A stretch of 64,000 nt of DNA from Enterococcus alishanensis (GTDB lineage Bacteria; Bacillota; Bacilli; Lactobacillales; Enterococcaceae): the NCBI RefSeq assembly GCF_019218635.1, contig NZ_JAHUZB010000004.1:1-64000 (forward strand), in the 5' to 3' direction. The translations under genes were made by a program, and so were the position numbers. The notes under the pieces were generated by a model. It ran no database searches. It was not told the origin of the DNA and saw only the letters and a program-made list of their open reading frames with translations. Below are positions 37,862-48,655 of this stretch, piece by piece; the stretch's first letter is position 1; the number at the start of each line of letters is the position of its first letter.

Positions 37862-38629
37862 TTAATCAATCCTAAATAGTTGATGGGCATTGTTGCGCGT
37901 TATTTCAGCGACCTCTTCCCATGGTAAATTTCGTAGCTCCACAATTTTTTCTACTACGTAACGTGTATAGCCTGGTTCATTTCGTTTGCCTCGATAAGGA
38001 ACCGGCGCTAAATAAGGTGCATCGGTTTCGACTAACAATTTATCTAAAGGGACAATTTTTGCTGCCGCTTGAACATCGGTGGCTTTTTTAAAACTCACTA
38101 CGCCAGAAAAAGAAATATGCATCCCTAAATCTAAAAAGCGTTTGGCCCATTCATCGCTACCAGAAAAACTGTGCATAATACCGCCAATCTCACGAATATC
38201 TGCTTCTTTTAAAATTTTGTAAGTATCTTCAATCGCATCTCGAGTATGAATACTGATTGGTAAATTCATTTCTTTTGCAATCGCAATTTGTCGTTGAAAT
38301 ACTTTAGCTTGGACTTCTTTGGAATCTTCCATCCAATAATAATCTAAGCCGATTTCCCCTAGAGCCACAACTTTTGGTAAAGTTAGTTTTTCAATCAAAT
38401 CCGTTTCAATTTCTTTTGTATAACTGCCAGCCTCAGTTGGATGCCAGCCAATAATCGAATAGATACCTTCATACGTCTGATTTAACTGTAAACTTTTAGT
38501 AATCGTTTCTGTATCAAAACCAACAACTGCCATTTCAGTGACGCCAAGTTCTTTCGCCCGAGCGACAGTTTCAGGTATATCGTCGTTAAATTGCTCCGCA
38601 TTTAAATGCGTATGAGAGTCAAAAATCAT
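37862..38629 (-). CDS. tatD: TatD family metal-dependent DNase
   Basis: Protein of about 255 residues with the TatD-type hydrolase motifs in order: DSHTHLN at the start, EIGLDYYW (about 90), SIHTRDA (about 125), MHSFSG (about 152) and ETDAPYLAP (about 200). These residues bind two metal ions for nuclease activity. The ATG at 38629 is chosen because GGAGGAG lies upstream; an in-frame ATG at 38647 would include that site within the coding sequence. It is the first gene of the tatD-rnmV-ksgA group. Confidence 0.94.
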   Translation of the reverse strand: MIFDSHTHLNAEQFNDDIPETVARAKELGVTEMAVVGFDTETITKSLQLNQTYEGIYSIIGWHPTEAGSYTKEIETDLIEKLTLPKVVALGEIGLDYYWMEDSKEVQAKVFQRQIAIAKEMNLPISIHTRDAIEDTYKILKEADIREIGGIMHSFSGSDEWAKRFLDLGMHISFSGVVSFKKATDVQAAAKIVPLDKLLVETDAPYLAPVPYRGKRNEPGYTRYVVEKIVELRNLPWEEVAEITRNNAHQLFRID

Positions 38630-38801
38630 TTTGTCTCCTCCTGTCATTTGTTTCTTTTTAGGACAACTACTACCTTAACACATATCTTTATTCAGCTATA
38701 TTATAAATATATTTCTAAATATTAAGACCAGCTTACATCTCCATCATTAGTCTGATGTTTTTTTTGACAAACTATTTATAATGGAGCCACGAGGTGATTC
38801 T

Positions 38802-39326
38802 ATGGAAAACAAACAAAATCGTTGGCACTGGTTACTTATCTGCCTGTTTAGTTTATTCGTGGTGGCCAGCTTTAGTCAACAACTTTTACTGATTGCTTTA
38901 CTATTATTAATAGTTGCTTTAATAAAAGGACCTGGTCTATTGGTTTGGGGAGCGATTTATACATTTTTGATTTCATTATTTCCACCATTAGGTGTTGTTT
39001 TAACCACCATCTTTTTTTTATTAAATTTACATTTATTAACGAAAAGTTGGCGAGTAAATATGGTTAGTTCTTGGTTCTATCTTTATCCTTTTGTCGTTAG
39101 CGGAATGATTTGTTTTTTAGACTGGCAGCAAAAATGGCAATTAATTATTTTTTGGATACTAGGAATTGTCGTTCTCATGTTTCTTTTGAATAAAGCTTAT
39201 TTGGTTCACCAAAATGTTCGTCAGGTTGCCTGGACTGTTTTAGCTACTCCTTTTGAAATATTGTTATTGGCTTTACCGAAGAAAATTACCAGAAAGTTTA
39301 AAATGAGACCTGAACATAAAATATAA
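38802..39326 (+). CDS. small integral membrane protein, unknown function
   Basis: Protein of about 174 residues with four or five hydrophobic segments (roughly residues 10-45, 48-80, 88-108 and 115-137) and a basic C-terminal region (PKKITRKFKMRPEHKI). I do not recognise the family. The ATG at 38802 is chosen because GAGGTG lies six bases upstream; an in-frame ATG at 38781 has no site. TATAAT at 38775-38780 lies close upstream. It is divergent from tatD and precedes the orphan transferase gene by 83 bases. Confidence 0.7.
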   Translation: MENKQNRWHWLLICLFSLFVVASFSQQLLLIALLLLIVALIKGPGLLVWGAIYTFLISLFPPLGVVLTTIFFLLNLHLLTKSWRVNMVSSWFYLYPFVVSGMICFLDWQQKWQLIIFWILGIVVLMFLLNKAYLVHQNVRQVAWTVLATPFEILLLALPKKITRKFKMRPEHKI

Positions 39327-39409
39327 AATTTGTTTATTATTTTTACATTTTTACTATTTATAATGATATAATTTATTTATATTGAAGTTATAAATAAAGG
39401 AGAGGACTT

Positions 39410-40456
39410 ATGACTATATATTGTTCAAAAACTCATTCTAACACTATCCCATATAGCTTTGCTTACTGGCATCTAGGCGCATCAGGTAAAGCACATTATG
39501 ATATCAGTGAATTTACAAGAGAAATTGGTGGTAAAGATTTAGATTTCTATGAATACAATGATACAAATGAAACAAATGCTGCACAATCATCTAGAATTGA
39601 TGGCATTTTAAGCGGAATTAAAACAAACGATATTATCATTATTCAGTACCCATTTTTAGGTAGTGAGCGCTATAGAAAATTGCTTTTTTCTCGGGCGAAG
39701 TTGATGGGTGCGAAAATAGTCCTTTTTATTCATGATATTGCAGCCTGGAGAGAGTCGAATGATCATCAAGCGAAATCAAATTTTCAATTCGAAAATGCAG
39801 ATGGTTTTATATTTCATTCACCGGCAATGCAGGAACAAATTATCCAGCAATATAAAGTAAAAAAAGAGGCTCAAATGGTTATTCAAGGTTTATTTGGTTA
39901 TAAACTTGCTTATTTAAATGGAAAATCTCGCTCATTTAGTCGAAATATTGATTTTGCAGGATCTTTTAGTAAATCTAATTTTTTAACTCATATTCCTGAA
40001 TCTGTGAGCATGACTGTTTTTTCTAACTTAAATGAACCAACTTTAGAACTGCCTACAAATATTACTCTGGGTGACAGTTATGACCCTGAATCAATCCCTT
40101 TCCAACTAAATGGTAGCTTTGGTTTAAGCTGGACGTCTGATAGTTATCCTGAAGTTACAGGAAGCTATGGTCTTTATGAAAAATACAATATGCCCCACAA
40201 ACTATCTCTTTACTTAGCAGCTAATCAACCAGTAATTGTATGGGATCAATCAGCTGAAGCTGATTTCATTGTAAAAAATAATATAGGACGGACGATTTCT
40301 AATTTAGAAGAGCTTCCTAAGTTACTGGATTCTTTTACTGAGGAAGACTATCAAGAAATGTACCAAAACGTAATTAGAATTGGACAATTGGTTCGAGAAG
40401 GCTTTTGGTTTAAAAAAGCTTTATTCGATATTCAAGACAAACTATTAGTCAAATAA
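39410..40456 (+). CDS. orphan Gtf3-like / galactofuranosyltransferase-like glycosyltransferase
   Basis: Protein of 348 residues, a relative of the operon enzyme at 18163-19197. Matching segments are RIDGILSGIKTNDIIIIQYP (about residue 65), KIVLFIHDIAAWRES (about 100), FGLSWTSDSYPEVTGSYGLYEKYN (about 245) and MPHKLSLYLAANQPVIVWDQSAEADFIV (about 265). It is probably a cytoplasmic sugar transferase of GT-B-like fold. It lies 9 kb from the accessory Sec operon and on the opposite strand, so whether it also acts on the adhesin is open. GGAGAGG lies before the ATG, and the gene ends in a strong bidirectional terminator. Confidence 0.85.
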   Translation: MTIYCSKTHSNTIPYSFAYWHLGASGKAHYDISEFTREIGGKDLDFYEYNDTNETNAAQSSRIDGILSGIKTNDIIIIQYPFLGSERYRKLLFSRAKLMGAKIVLFIHDIAAWRESNDHQAKSNFQFENADGFIFHSPAMQEQIIQQYKVKKEAQMVIQGLFGYKLAYLNGKSRSFSRNIDFAGSFSKSNFLTHIPESVSMTVFSNLNEPTLELPTNITLGDSYDPESIPFQLNGSFGLSWTSDSYPEVTGSYGLYEKYNMPHKLSLYLAANQPVIVWDQSAEADFIVKNNIGRTISNLEELPKLLDSFTEEDYQEMYQNVIRIGQLVREGFWFKKALFDIQDKLLVK

Positions 40457-40498
40457 AAAAGAGGTGTTTAAAATCCTAAGATTTTAAACACCTCTTTT
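40457..40498. terminator. bidirectional rho-independent terminator
   Basis: AAAAGAGGTGTTTAAAATC (40457-40475) pairs perfectly with its complement at 40480-40498 across a CTAA loop: a 19-bp stem with A and T flanks. It sits between the orphan transferase (plus) and metG (minus), which converge here. Confidence 0.95.
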
Positions 40499-40502
40499 AG
40501 CT

Positions 40503-42557
<2,055 letters not shown>

Positions 42558-42587
42558 TCACTGGACTTTCTTTGTTCCAGACAAGTC

Positions 42588-43958
42588 CTATCTGTCAATC
42601 TCACCAATCATTTTTTCCGGTCGTACCCACAAATCATATTCTGTTTCAGTCAGATAACCTAAAGACAATGCTGCTGCTTTTAAAGTCGTTCCTTCTTGAT
42701 GGGCTTTTTTAGCAATTTCAGCGCCTTTATCATAACCAATATGGCTATTTAATGCGGTCACTAGCATTAAGGAATTATCTAATAATTCAGTCATTCGCTC
42801 TTGATTAACAGTGATACCGACTAAACATTTTTCTCTAAAAGAATGCAAACTATCTGTCAATAAACGAATGCTCTGTAATAAATCATAGGCAATCAACGGC
42901 AAATAAACATTCAATTCAAAATTCCCTTGAGAAGCTGCCATCCCAATCGTTGCATCATTTCCCATTACTTGCAAGGCCACCATAGTTAATGCTTCAGATT
43001 GCGTTGGATTTATTTTTCCTGGCATGATCGAGCTACCAGGCTCATTTGTTGGTAAGGTAATTTCACCAATTCCACTTCGCGGTCCGCTTGCCAACCAGCG
43101 AATATCGTTGGCCATCTTCATAGCATTAGCTGCTGTTGCTTTTAAAGCACCACTAGCAAAAACGACAGCATCTCGATTGGCCAGTGCGTGAAATTTATTG
43201 CTTTCACTCATAAAATGAATACCTGTCGCTTTATTTAATGCCACAATGAAAGCTTCTTCATATATTTTTGATGCATTTAAGCCAGTGCCGACTGCCGTTC
43301 CACCAATTGCTAATTGTTTTAATTCAGCCAATGTAGCAATCAGCATATTCTCATTATGTTCAAAACCTGCTTTCCAGCCACTAATTTCTTGTCCAAAGGT
43401 AATTGGTGTCGCATCTTGTAAATGAGTTCGGCCAATTTTGATCACATCTTGATTTTCTTCTTCTAAATCCTCCAAAGTTGCAATCGTTTGGTGAATCGCC
43501 GGTAATAAATTTTTCTCAATGGTCATAGTTGCTGCTAAATGAATCGCTGTGGGGAAAACATCATTAGAACTTTGAGACATATTAACATCATCATTAGGAT
43601 GAATCGGCGTTTCTTGACTTGCTAGATGAGCTATTACTTCGTTGGCATTCATATTGGTTTGAGTACCGCTACCAGTCTGCCAAATGACTAAAGGAAACTG
43701 GGACCAATTTTTTTGAGTTAGTAATTGATCACAGGCATTCTTAATGGCTTCCGCTTTTTGGCTGGATAATTTCCCAACTTGATGATTTGCAATAGCAGCC
43801 ATTTTTTTAATAGTCACTAAAGCTTCCAATAGTTCTGGTGGCATCTTTTCTCCACCTATTTTAAAGTTTTGACGGCTTCTTTCAGTTTGTGCGCCCCATA
43901 GTGCGTCTTCTGGTACTTCAATTGCTCCTAATGAATCATGTTCGGTTCTAGTATTCAT
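42588..43958 (-). CDS. fumC: class II fumarate hydratase
   Basis: Enzyme of about 456 residues interconverting fumarate and malate. The superfamily signature [15 protein letters not shown] is at about residue 315, with [15 protein letters not shown] (about 97), [11 protein letters not shown] (about 130) and [16 protein letters not shown] (about 180). The ATG at 43958 fits AAGGAG at 8 bases; another ATG six bases upstream is too close. It stands alone. Only this step of the citrate cycle is seen in the window, as expected for a fermenting lactic acid bacterium. Confidence 0.95.
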   Translation of the reverse strand: MNTRTEHDSLGAIEVPEDALWGAQTERSRQNFKIGGEKMPPELLEALVTIKKMAAIANHQVGKLSSQKAEAIKNACDQLLTQKNWSQFPLVIWQTGSGTQTNMNANEVIAHLASQETPIHPNDDVNMSQSSNDVFPTAIHLAATMTIEKNLLPAIHQTIATLEDLEEENQDVIKIGRTHLQDATPITFGQEISGWKAGFEHNENMLIATLAELKQLAIGGTAVGTGLNASKIYEEAFIVALNKATGIHFMSESNKFHALANRDAVVFASGALKATAANAMKMANDIRWLASGPRSGIGEITLPTNEPGSSIMPGKINPTQSEALTMVALQVMGNDATIGMAASQGNFELNVYLPLIAYDLLQSIRLLTDSLHSFREKCLVGITVNQERMTELLDNSLMLVTALNSHIGYDKGAEIAKKAHQEGTTLKAAALSLGYLTETEYDLWVRPEKMIGEIDR

Positions 43959-44014
43959 TTGCATAGCTCCTTCATCTTTTTTTATATTATCGCTTAAATC
44001 AAATGAAAAATGAA

Positions 44015-44058
44015 GACAAAAAAGCTTTTATCAAACTTAGCAAGAGTCTGATAAAAGC
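44015..44058 (-). terminator. rho-independent terminator of the WxL/csc operon
   Basis: GCTTTTATCAGACT and AGTTTGATAAAAGC (minus strand, 44058-44024) form a 14-bp stem with one wobble and a 7-base loop, followed by TTTTTTGTC, 3 bases after the regulator stop. Confidence 0.92.
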
Positions 44059-44060
44059 GA

Positions 44061-45515
44061 CTAATTAAATTTTTTTGCTCGAATTTGTAGCAATGTTTTC
44101 CCTAGATTTGCCCAGTCAGTTGGACGGGGCGGGTCAAGCCAAATAATATTTTCAATTAAATTGGAATGGTATAACTCACTAATGTTAGAAATAACCAAAT
44201 CGGTTTCCTCACTTAGCTTGTCTTGCGTCACAACATTTAGATGAGAGAATATCGACAAATTATTCGCAACAAAGCGATTGTACTTTTGGCCAAAACTAAA
44301 ATCAATGTACACATTAATTTGTTCGATTACCTCAGACAAAGAAATATTTTCAACCAAAATCAGCAAATAAGTCAAAAATAATACATTTCGGTAGTCTATG
44401 ATGCCCTCTTTTTTAATGTAGCTTTGATCCATTAAATATTTGCGACAAAATAAGAAATACTCGGTATAGGTTTCTTCAAAAAAACTGATATCAATATTAT
44501 CGTAACCATCGAACAAGCGAAAAGGGAAATATAACATCTCAAAATGGAGACGGTTCAATTCATTGAATAATACAATTTCTTTTTGTGGATCTAGTTGATA
44601 AAAATTTTTTTCAAATGCAGAAATAAAGCGATCGTTCAATCGAGTAATTCGTTTTCCAATTATGTTTTTTTCTATTGTAGATTCTGTCAATATACCTTCT
44701 AAATACAAAAATGAAAATATATCATCTTCTAATTCTATTGGTAATTCAAGTTCCTTCAGACAGTTTTCTTCTCCAGGAAAACTTTTTCTCAGGCTTTGCA
44801 AAACTGTCTTTTTATTTTTATTTTGATCGATTTTAAGATCTTTTAATAAGAAAAATACCCCTAAAAAATGTTCTAATCGACGTTGCCTAGTTAACGGTAT
44901 AAAGATTTCCTGATCCTTCAATTTTTGGCTAATTACATTAATTTTTTCCTCAATCTGTTGACCATAAAATGAAAAATCCTCTTGAAAAAGAAAAGAAGTC
45001 ACTTTAGTGAAAAAGAAAAAAATATTTTGATTACTACTCGTTAGCTGATGATTTTTATTCATCCCAATTCCAAAAGAAGCCAAAATTTTCTTTACTTCTT
45101 TAACTTTTTCATAAGCAATCCGATAATTTATAAAATGTTGGTTAGCAAAGTCATTAATCGATTGAAAATTTCCTTTAAGTAAATCCAATAGAATCGCAAT
45201 ATCCAAAGAATCATTTAAATATTCCCGTAAAACTAAATCAGAAACAGCTTCCTGACTTTCATTCAATTGTACTTGTTCTTTATCAGTAACCAATTCAAAA
45301 AAACCATCTAAATTAAATTCAATAAAATCATTTTGCAATTCTCCTAATGTTTTATCATATAAAAAATTAGATATACCTAACTTTTCTTGAATTAAAGAAC
45401 TTTTTGCCGCTAAATCAGTGGATTCTTCAATAAATCTCAGAAATTGATATTTTCTTGTATTGTCTTTACTTAAAAAAACTTCAAAATTCAACGTTCGTTC
45501 ACTTCTTTCTCCCAT
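44061..45515 (-). CDS. Mga-like HTH transcriptional regulator
   Basis: Protein of about 484 residues with the layout of Mga/AtxA-like regulators: a first HTH near residues 20-70 (RKYQFLRFIEESTDLAAKSSLIQEKLGIS), an Mga-type HTH near 100-145 (SINDFANQHFINYRIAYEKVKEVKKIL), and a long helical regulatory part. No membrane segment or PTS phosphorylation motif stands out. The start is uncertain: ATG at 45515 has only a weak site and lies inside the end of the previous gene, which suggests translational coupling; a TTG nine bases further up is possible. As the last gene of the WxL operon it may regulate that operon. Confidence 0.78.
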   Translation of the reverse strand: MGERSERTLNFEVFLSKDNTRKYQFLRFIEESTDLAAKSSLIQEKLGISNFLYDKTLGELQNDFIEFNLDGFFELVTDKEQVQLNESQEAVSDLVLREYLNDSLDIAILLDLLKGNFQSINDFANQHFINYRIAYEKVKEVKKILASFGIGMNKNHQLTSSNQNIFFFFTKVTSFLFQEDFSFYGQQIEEKINVISQKLKDQEIFIPLTRQRRLEHFLGVFFLLKDLKIDQNKNKKTVLQSLRKSFPGEENCLKELELPIELEDDIFSFLYLEGILTESTIEKNIIGKRITRLNDRFISAFEKNFYQLDPQKEIVLFNELNRLHFEMLYFPFRLFDGYDNIDISFFEETYTEYFLFCRKYLMDQSYIKKEGIIDYRNVLFLTYLLILVENISLSEVIEQINVYIDFSFGQKYNRFVANNLSIFSHLNVVTQDKLSEETDLVISNISELYHSNLIENIIWLDPPRPTDWANLGKTLLQIRAKKFN

Positions 45516-45939
45516 AAAATGCAATTCCAGTTAATAGTTGAACTGTTTTGATTAATTGCGGCTCCTCTACACCATCTTGTCCACCACCAAAACTAGGTTG
45601 CGCCGAAGTGGCTTGATATTTGTCTGAGAAGAAAGCTTGATTTAACAATAATTTTTTTTGATTTTCTGTTTTTCTTCGCTGCTTCTTTGCAATTTTTGTT
45701 TTTTTTACTTTTTTCTTTTGTTTTGCAGCAGTTTCCTTTTCGACATAAGGAACCACTTCTGAGGTGTCACTAGTTTCGGCTGTATTTGATTGTTGTGTCG
45801 GCTCTATAGGAACCACTTTTTGATTTGGATCATCTGGACTATAAATATTATTTTCAGCCTTTGAAATTTGTGAACCTAATATTAGTGAAGATAAAAGTAG
45901 CAATGAACCACTTAATAAAAATTTTTTTTTGCCAATCAA
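45499..45939 (-). CDS. small Lys-rich secreted protein of the WxL operon
   Basis: Protein of about 146 residues, not recognised. I start it at TTG 45939 (LIGKKKFLLSG), because AAGGTG lies six bases upstream and the sortase stop is two bases away; the open frame runs further into the sortase gene. A signal peptide spans about residues 1-28 (SGSLLLLSSLILGSQISKAE). The mature protein has a Thr/Glu/Pro-rich stretch, then a very basic segment (KQKKKVKKTKIAKKQRRK, about 80-97) and a Gly-rich FGGGQDGVEEP. No LPXTG or WxL motif is present. The basic segment could bind teichoic acids, but that is inference. Confidence 0.7.
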   Translation of the reverse strand: MIGKKKFLLSGSLLLLSSLILGSQISKAENNIYSPDDPNQKVVPIEPTQQSNTAETSDTSEVVPYVEKETAAKQKKKVKKTKIAKKQRRKTENQKKLLLNQAFFSDKYQATSAQPSFGGGQDGVEEPQLIKTVQLLTGIAFYGRKK

Positions 45940-45941
45940 CC

Positions 45942-46718
45942 TTACACCTTCTTTATAATGAACCAGCTTAAAATTGTATTGATTCCAAAAAAAACAATCA
46001 TCGGCAACCAAACCCATTTGAATTTAACGTTTTTTCTGATTAATTTCCATTTATTTGCTTTCTTTTCGATTTTTTTAATGGTATTTTTCTTATTATTTAC
46101 AAGTTTGGCCTGGACAATTATTCTTTTATTCGTTGCTGTCGGCTGATCACAAGTAATCAGTGTCAGCATTGCTTTGTTTTGCGTTTTTAATACATTTAAA
46201 TCTGTTTCATTAATTTCTTTTTTTTCGAAAACTTGATAAGTATAATTTTTACCTAAATATCGCAGCCGAATCTCAGCATTTTTTTTAATGTTATTCAATC
46301 GACCGAATAAAATATCACCAACACCTAAATGGTGACCCAGCAAAACCAAATTTTCTTTTGCTGGGTTGCGGGCCGGATACATGGACCCTGCTCCATAAAT
46401 CATTTGCGTCTGATCTAATCCTGCAAAAATAGGTGTAGTTAACTGCAATGAATCAATCTGCAGACTACCAATTGAAGAAAAGTCCGGCTGATTCACTGCA
46501 GCTAAAGTTTCTTTAAAACTAATTGCATCTACTGGTTCAAAAGGGATTTTAGCAACTTTAGTTAGCTGCGTCACCTCTTTAAACTGAGCCGTCGTAGCTT
46601 CATATACAATAAAACTTTTTTTAAACAGCGGAAAAAACAACATAAAAGTACCTACATATAACAACAACAGGATAATTATTTTATATAAATTATTCGACTT
46701 TTTCTGCTTCTTCGTCAT
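45942..46718 (-). CDS. class A-like sortase of the WxL operon
   Basis: Transpeptidase of 258 residues that joins LPXTG-type proteins to the cell wall. An N-terminal membrane anchor (about 11-32) precedes the catalytic domain with LVLLGHHLGVGDILFGRL (catalytic His near residue 128), TLITCDQPT (Cys near 189) and the Arg in NKRIIVQAKLV (about 198). A second hydrophobic segment near the C-terminus (VWLPMIVFFGINTILSWFI) is uncommon in class A and more usual in class C. It overlaps the DUF916 gene by 29 bases. The likely local substrate is the IPKTG-bearing protein at the start of the operon. Confidence 0.9.
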   Translation of the reverse strand: MTKKQKKSNNLYKIIILLLLYVGTFMLFFPLFKKSFIVYEATTAQFKEVTQLTKVAKIPFEPVDAISFKETLAAVNQPDFSSIGSLQIDSLQLTTPIFAGLDQTQMIYGAGSMYPARNPAKENLVLLGHHLGVGDILFGRLNNIKKNAEIRLRYLGKNYTYQVFEKKEINETDLNVLKTQNKAMLTLITCDQPTATNKRIIVQAKLVNNKKNTIKKIEKKANKWKLIRKNVKFKWVWLPMIVFFGINTILSWFIIKKV

Positions 46719-47787
46719 TCTTTTTTTTCCTTCTCCGAATCACCCAAATAAGGATAATTACAAGTAACAGCAATAAAATACCAATTAAAATATAAAGCCA
46801 TGTGTAATCTTTCTTGATGGAGACATCTTTAGCATTCAATTTTTTAGCAGTTTCAGCTTTGATAGTAAAGTCCTTTTCAAGAATCCATTGATTACTGTAG
46901 TGAACTTCTTTTTTATCTTCGCCAGTTCTAACAAATTGGCCTTCTGCTAGTTGATTGCCATTCACAATCATTTTTAAATGATAAGTACCAGCTTTTAGTG
47001 ATTTTCCATTTAAAGGTACCGGAAAATCAAAATTAGTATTTGGGGCAATTTGTAGGTTTTCTGCGCTTTTTTTATATAAAACTTTTGATTTACCTTTTTC
47101 AGTTATTTGGGCATCAATCGCTACTTGATTAATATAGGTTGCCTGATCATTTTGAACATTAGCCAAGATAACATTTCTGGCATTGACTTGACTTGCTTTT
47201 ACTGTATGTAATTTTAAGTTAGGAGCTACTTCATTCGTATTTTCTCTTAACAATAAAGCTACTACATAAGAATATTCGTTTTGAATAGCCAGCCCTTTAT
47301 CATTACTGCTATCGGCTGTTTTATTATCCTTTTTAATTTCTTTAAAGGTGATACCACCCGCCATGACCCCATCAAAATTTTCACTCGGCATTGTCACATC
47401 AATCGGTACGTCTAAAGTACTTTTGGCTGGAATATCTATGGTATTGGGCATTTTTGCATAGTCAGCCAGATTATATTTTAAACTTTTATCAGCTTTAAGT
47501 TTGTTTGGGCCATATTCAACCACTACGTTTGAGTTAGTTGTCGCACTTTTGATAGTGGCCTCCACTTTGACTGGATTGTCCGTATCATTTACTAGGTGTA
47601 CACTTAATTGTTGCGTTTGTCCTGGATCTAGTTGCAAATCATAATATGTTTTTGATTTATCTATTTGATTTTCAGGAATTTGTGGTTCAACTGCAAAACC
47701 GAATTCATTCGCATACGATTTCACAGTATTTAACATCAATACCGAAACAAATAAAAATAGAGTCAACAATATATTTTTCTTTTTCAT
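46690..47787 (-). CDS. cscA: WxL-interacting membrane protein (DUF916 + DUF3324, CscA type)
   Basis: Protein of about 365 residues. Signal peptide at 1-27 (MKKKNILLTLFLFVSVLML), then a DUF916 domain (about 30-150: EFGFAVEPQIPENQ, YYDLQLDPGQTQQLSVHLVN) and a DUF3324 domain (about 160-305), then a membrane span (about 330-350) and a basic tail (RRRKKKND). DUF916 has been described as peptidoglycan-binding and DUF3324 as host- or WxL-binding, so it anchors WxL proteins at the surface. ATG at 47787 is chosen for AAGGAAGG upstream. It corresponds to CscA of csc clusters and is separated from the preceding WxL gene by a hairpin. Confidence 0.92.
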   Translation of the reverse strand: MKKKNILLTLFLFVSVLMLNTVKSYANEFGFAVEPQIPENQIDKSKTYYDLQLDPGQTQQLSVHLVNDTDNPVKVEATIKSATTNSNVVVEYGPNKLKADKSLKYNLADYAKMPNTIDIPAKSTLDVPIDVTMPSENFDGVMAGGITFKEIKKDNKTADSSNDKGLAIQNEYSYVVALLLRENTNEVAPNLKLHTVKASQVNARNVILANVQNDQATYINQVAIDAQITEKGKSKVLYKKSAENLQIAPNTNFDFPVPLNGKSLKAGTYHLKMIVNGNQLAEGQFVRTGEDKKEVHYSNQWILEKDFTIKAETAKKLNAKDVSIKKDYTWLYILIGILLLLLVIILIWVIRRRKKKNDEEAEKVE

Positions 47788-47812
47788 GAATTTGTCCTTC
47801 CTTACAGCAAAG

Positions 47813-47851
47813 GGACGTGGGAAATAAATTAAAAATTTAATTCCTACGTCC
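47813..47851 (-). promoter_or_regulatory. long intra-operon hairpin between a WxL gene and cscA
   Basis: GGACGTGGGAAATAAATT (47813-47830) and AATTTAATTCCTACGTCC (47834-47851) pair along 18 positions, with two mismatches in the minus-strand RNA and a 3-base loop. No T-run follows, so it looks like a processing or stability element that could set different levels for genes on either side. Confidence 0.65.
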
Positions 47852-47885
47852 ACCTATATTCAAAATAATTAGTTCATTGACACTT

Positions 47886-48638
47886 TTAATTTCCTGGTGT
47901 GTCTAAAAGTGCCCATTTTAATGTTGTATTATACTTTTCTGCATATTTGGTTGTTGATCCTGGAACTTTCAATTGAACACTTTCTGCTCCAGTAGTCGCA
48001 TCCGTTCCCCAATCTAATAAATAAGTTCCAGCACCTTCGTTTAATTTAGCTGACATCATTGTTGAAGCAGCTCCAGGTGTCAAACTCACTTTTGTAGTCC
48101 CAGTTGGTTTAGCTGATTTTGAAGCACTCACAACATTTCCGTTATTAAGTGTAATTACTGCACCTTCTAAAACATGACTGTTACTTGAAGTAAATTGAGC
48201 GTCTTGAGTAACGTTCAAGCTCCAACCAGTTTCAGTTCCACGATTATCAGAAACTTGAACATAGTTCGGACCTTCTTTAACTGTAGTAGAAGTTTTCCCA
48301 TCACTGTCTATTTCATAATATTTTTGGGCTTGAGCGTTATAAGTTTTGTCTTGAGAAGTAATTTTTTGTGTACCAAAATCAAAACTTGAAGCAAAATCAA
48401 TAGACAAAGGTCCATTTGTACCTGGTTTAGGACCAGTTGGATCAGTTGGATCTGTCGGTTGCACAGGATTTGTTGGGTTCGTTGGATCTACTGGATTTGT
48501 TGGATCCGTCCCAGGTTGAAATGTGATTGTTCCTTTAGAATCATAATTTCCACCATCTGCTGCGAAAGTGCTAATCGGTGCCACTACAACTGCACCTAAA
48601 GCCATAGATGCTAATAATAATTTTGCTGTTCTTTTCAT
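47886..48638 (-). CDS. WxL domain surface protein (CscB-like)
   Basis: Secreted protein of 250 residues: signal peptide (about 1-27, ending STFAAD), a Pro/Thr/Asn/Asp repeat linker (PTNPVDPTNPTNPVQPTDP, about 45-70) and a C-terminal WxL domain with its two motifs, WSLNV near residue 138 and WALL near 243. WxL domains bind peptidoglycan non-covalently. It is closely related in layout to the proteins at 53596 and 54394. GGAG precedes the ATG, 17 bases after the large WxL gene. Confidence 0.93.
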   Translation of the reverse strand: MKRTAKLLLASMALGAVVVAPISTFAADGGNYDSKGTITFQPGTDPTNPVDPTNPTNPVQPTDPTDPTGPKPGTNGPLSIDFASSFDFGTQKITSQDKTYNAQAQKYYEIDSDGKTSTTVKEGPNYVQVSDNRGTETGWSLNVTQDAQFTSSNSHVLEGAVITLNNGNVVSASKSAKPTGTTKVSLTPGAASTMMSAKLNEGAGTYLLDWGTDATTGAESVQLKVPGSTTKYAEKYNTTLKWALLDTPGN

Positions 48639-48655
48639 TTTTAAAATCTCCTTTA

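Noticed and set aside
38768-38780. TTGACA next to TATAAT as a promoter pair
   Set aside because: Only 7 bases separate them, far too close; only the TATAAT may be used.
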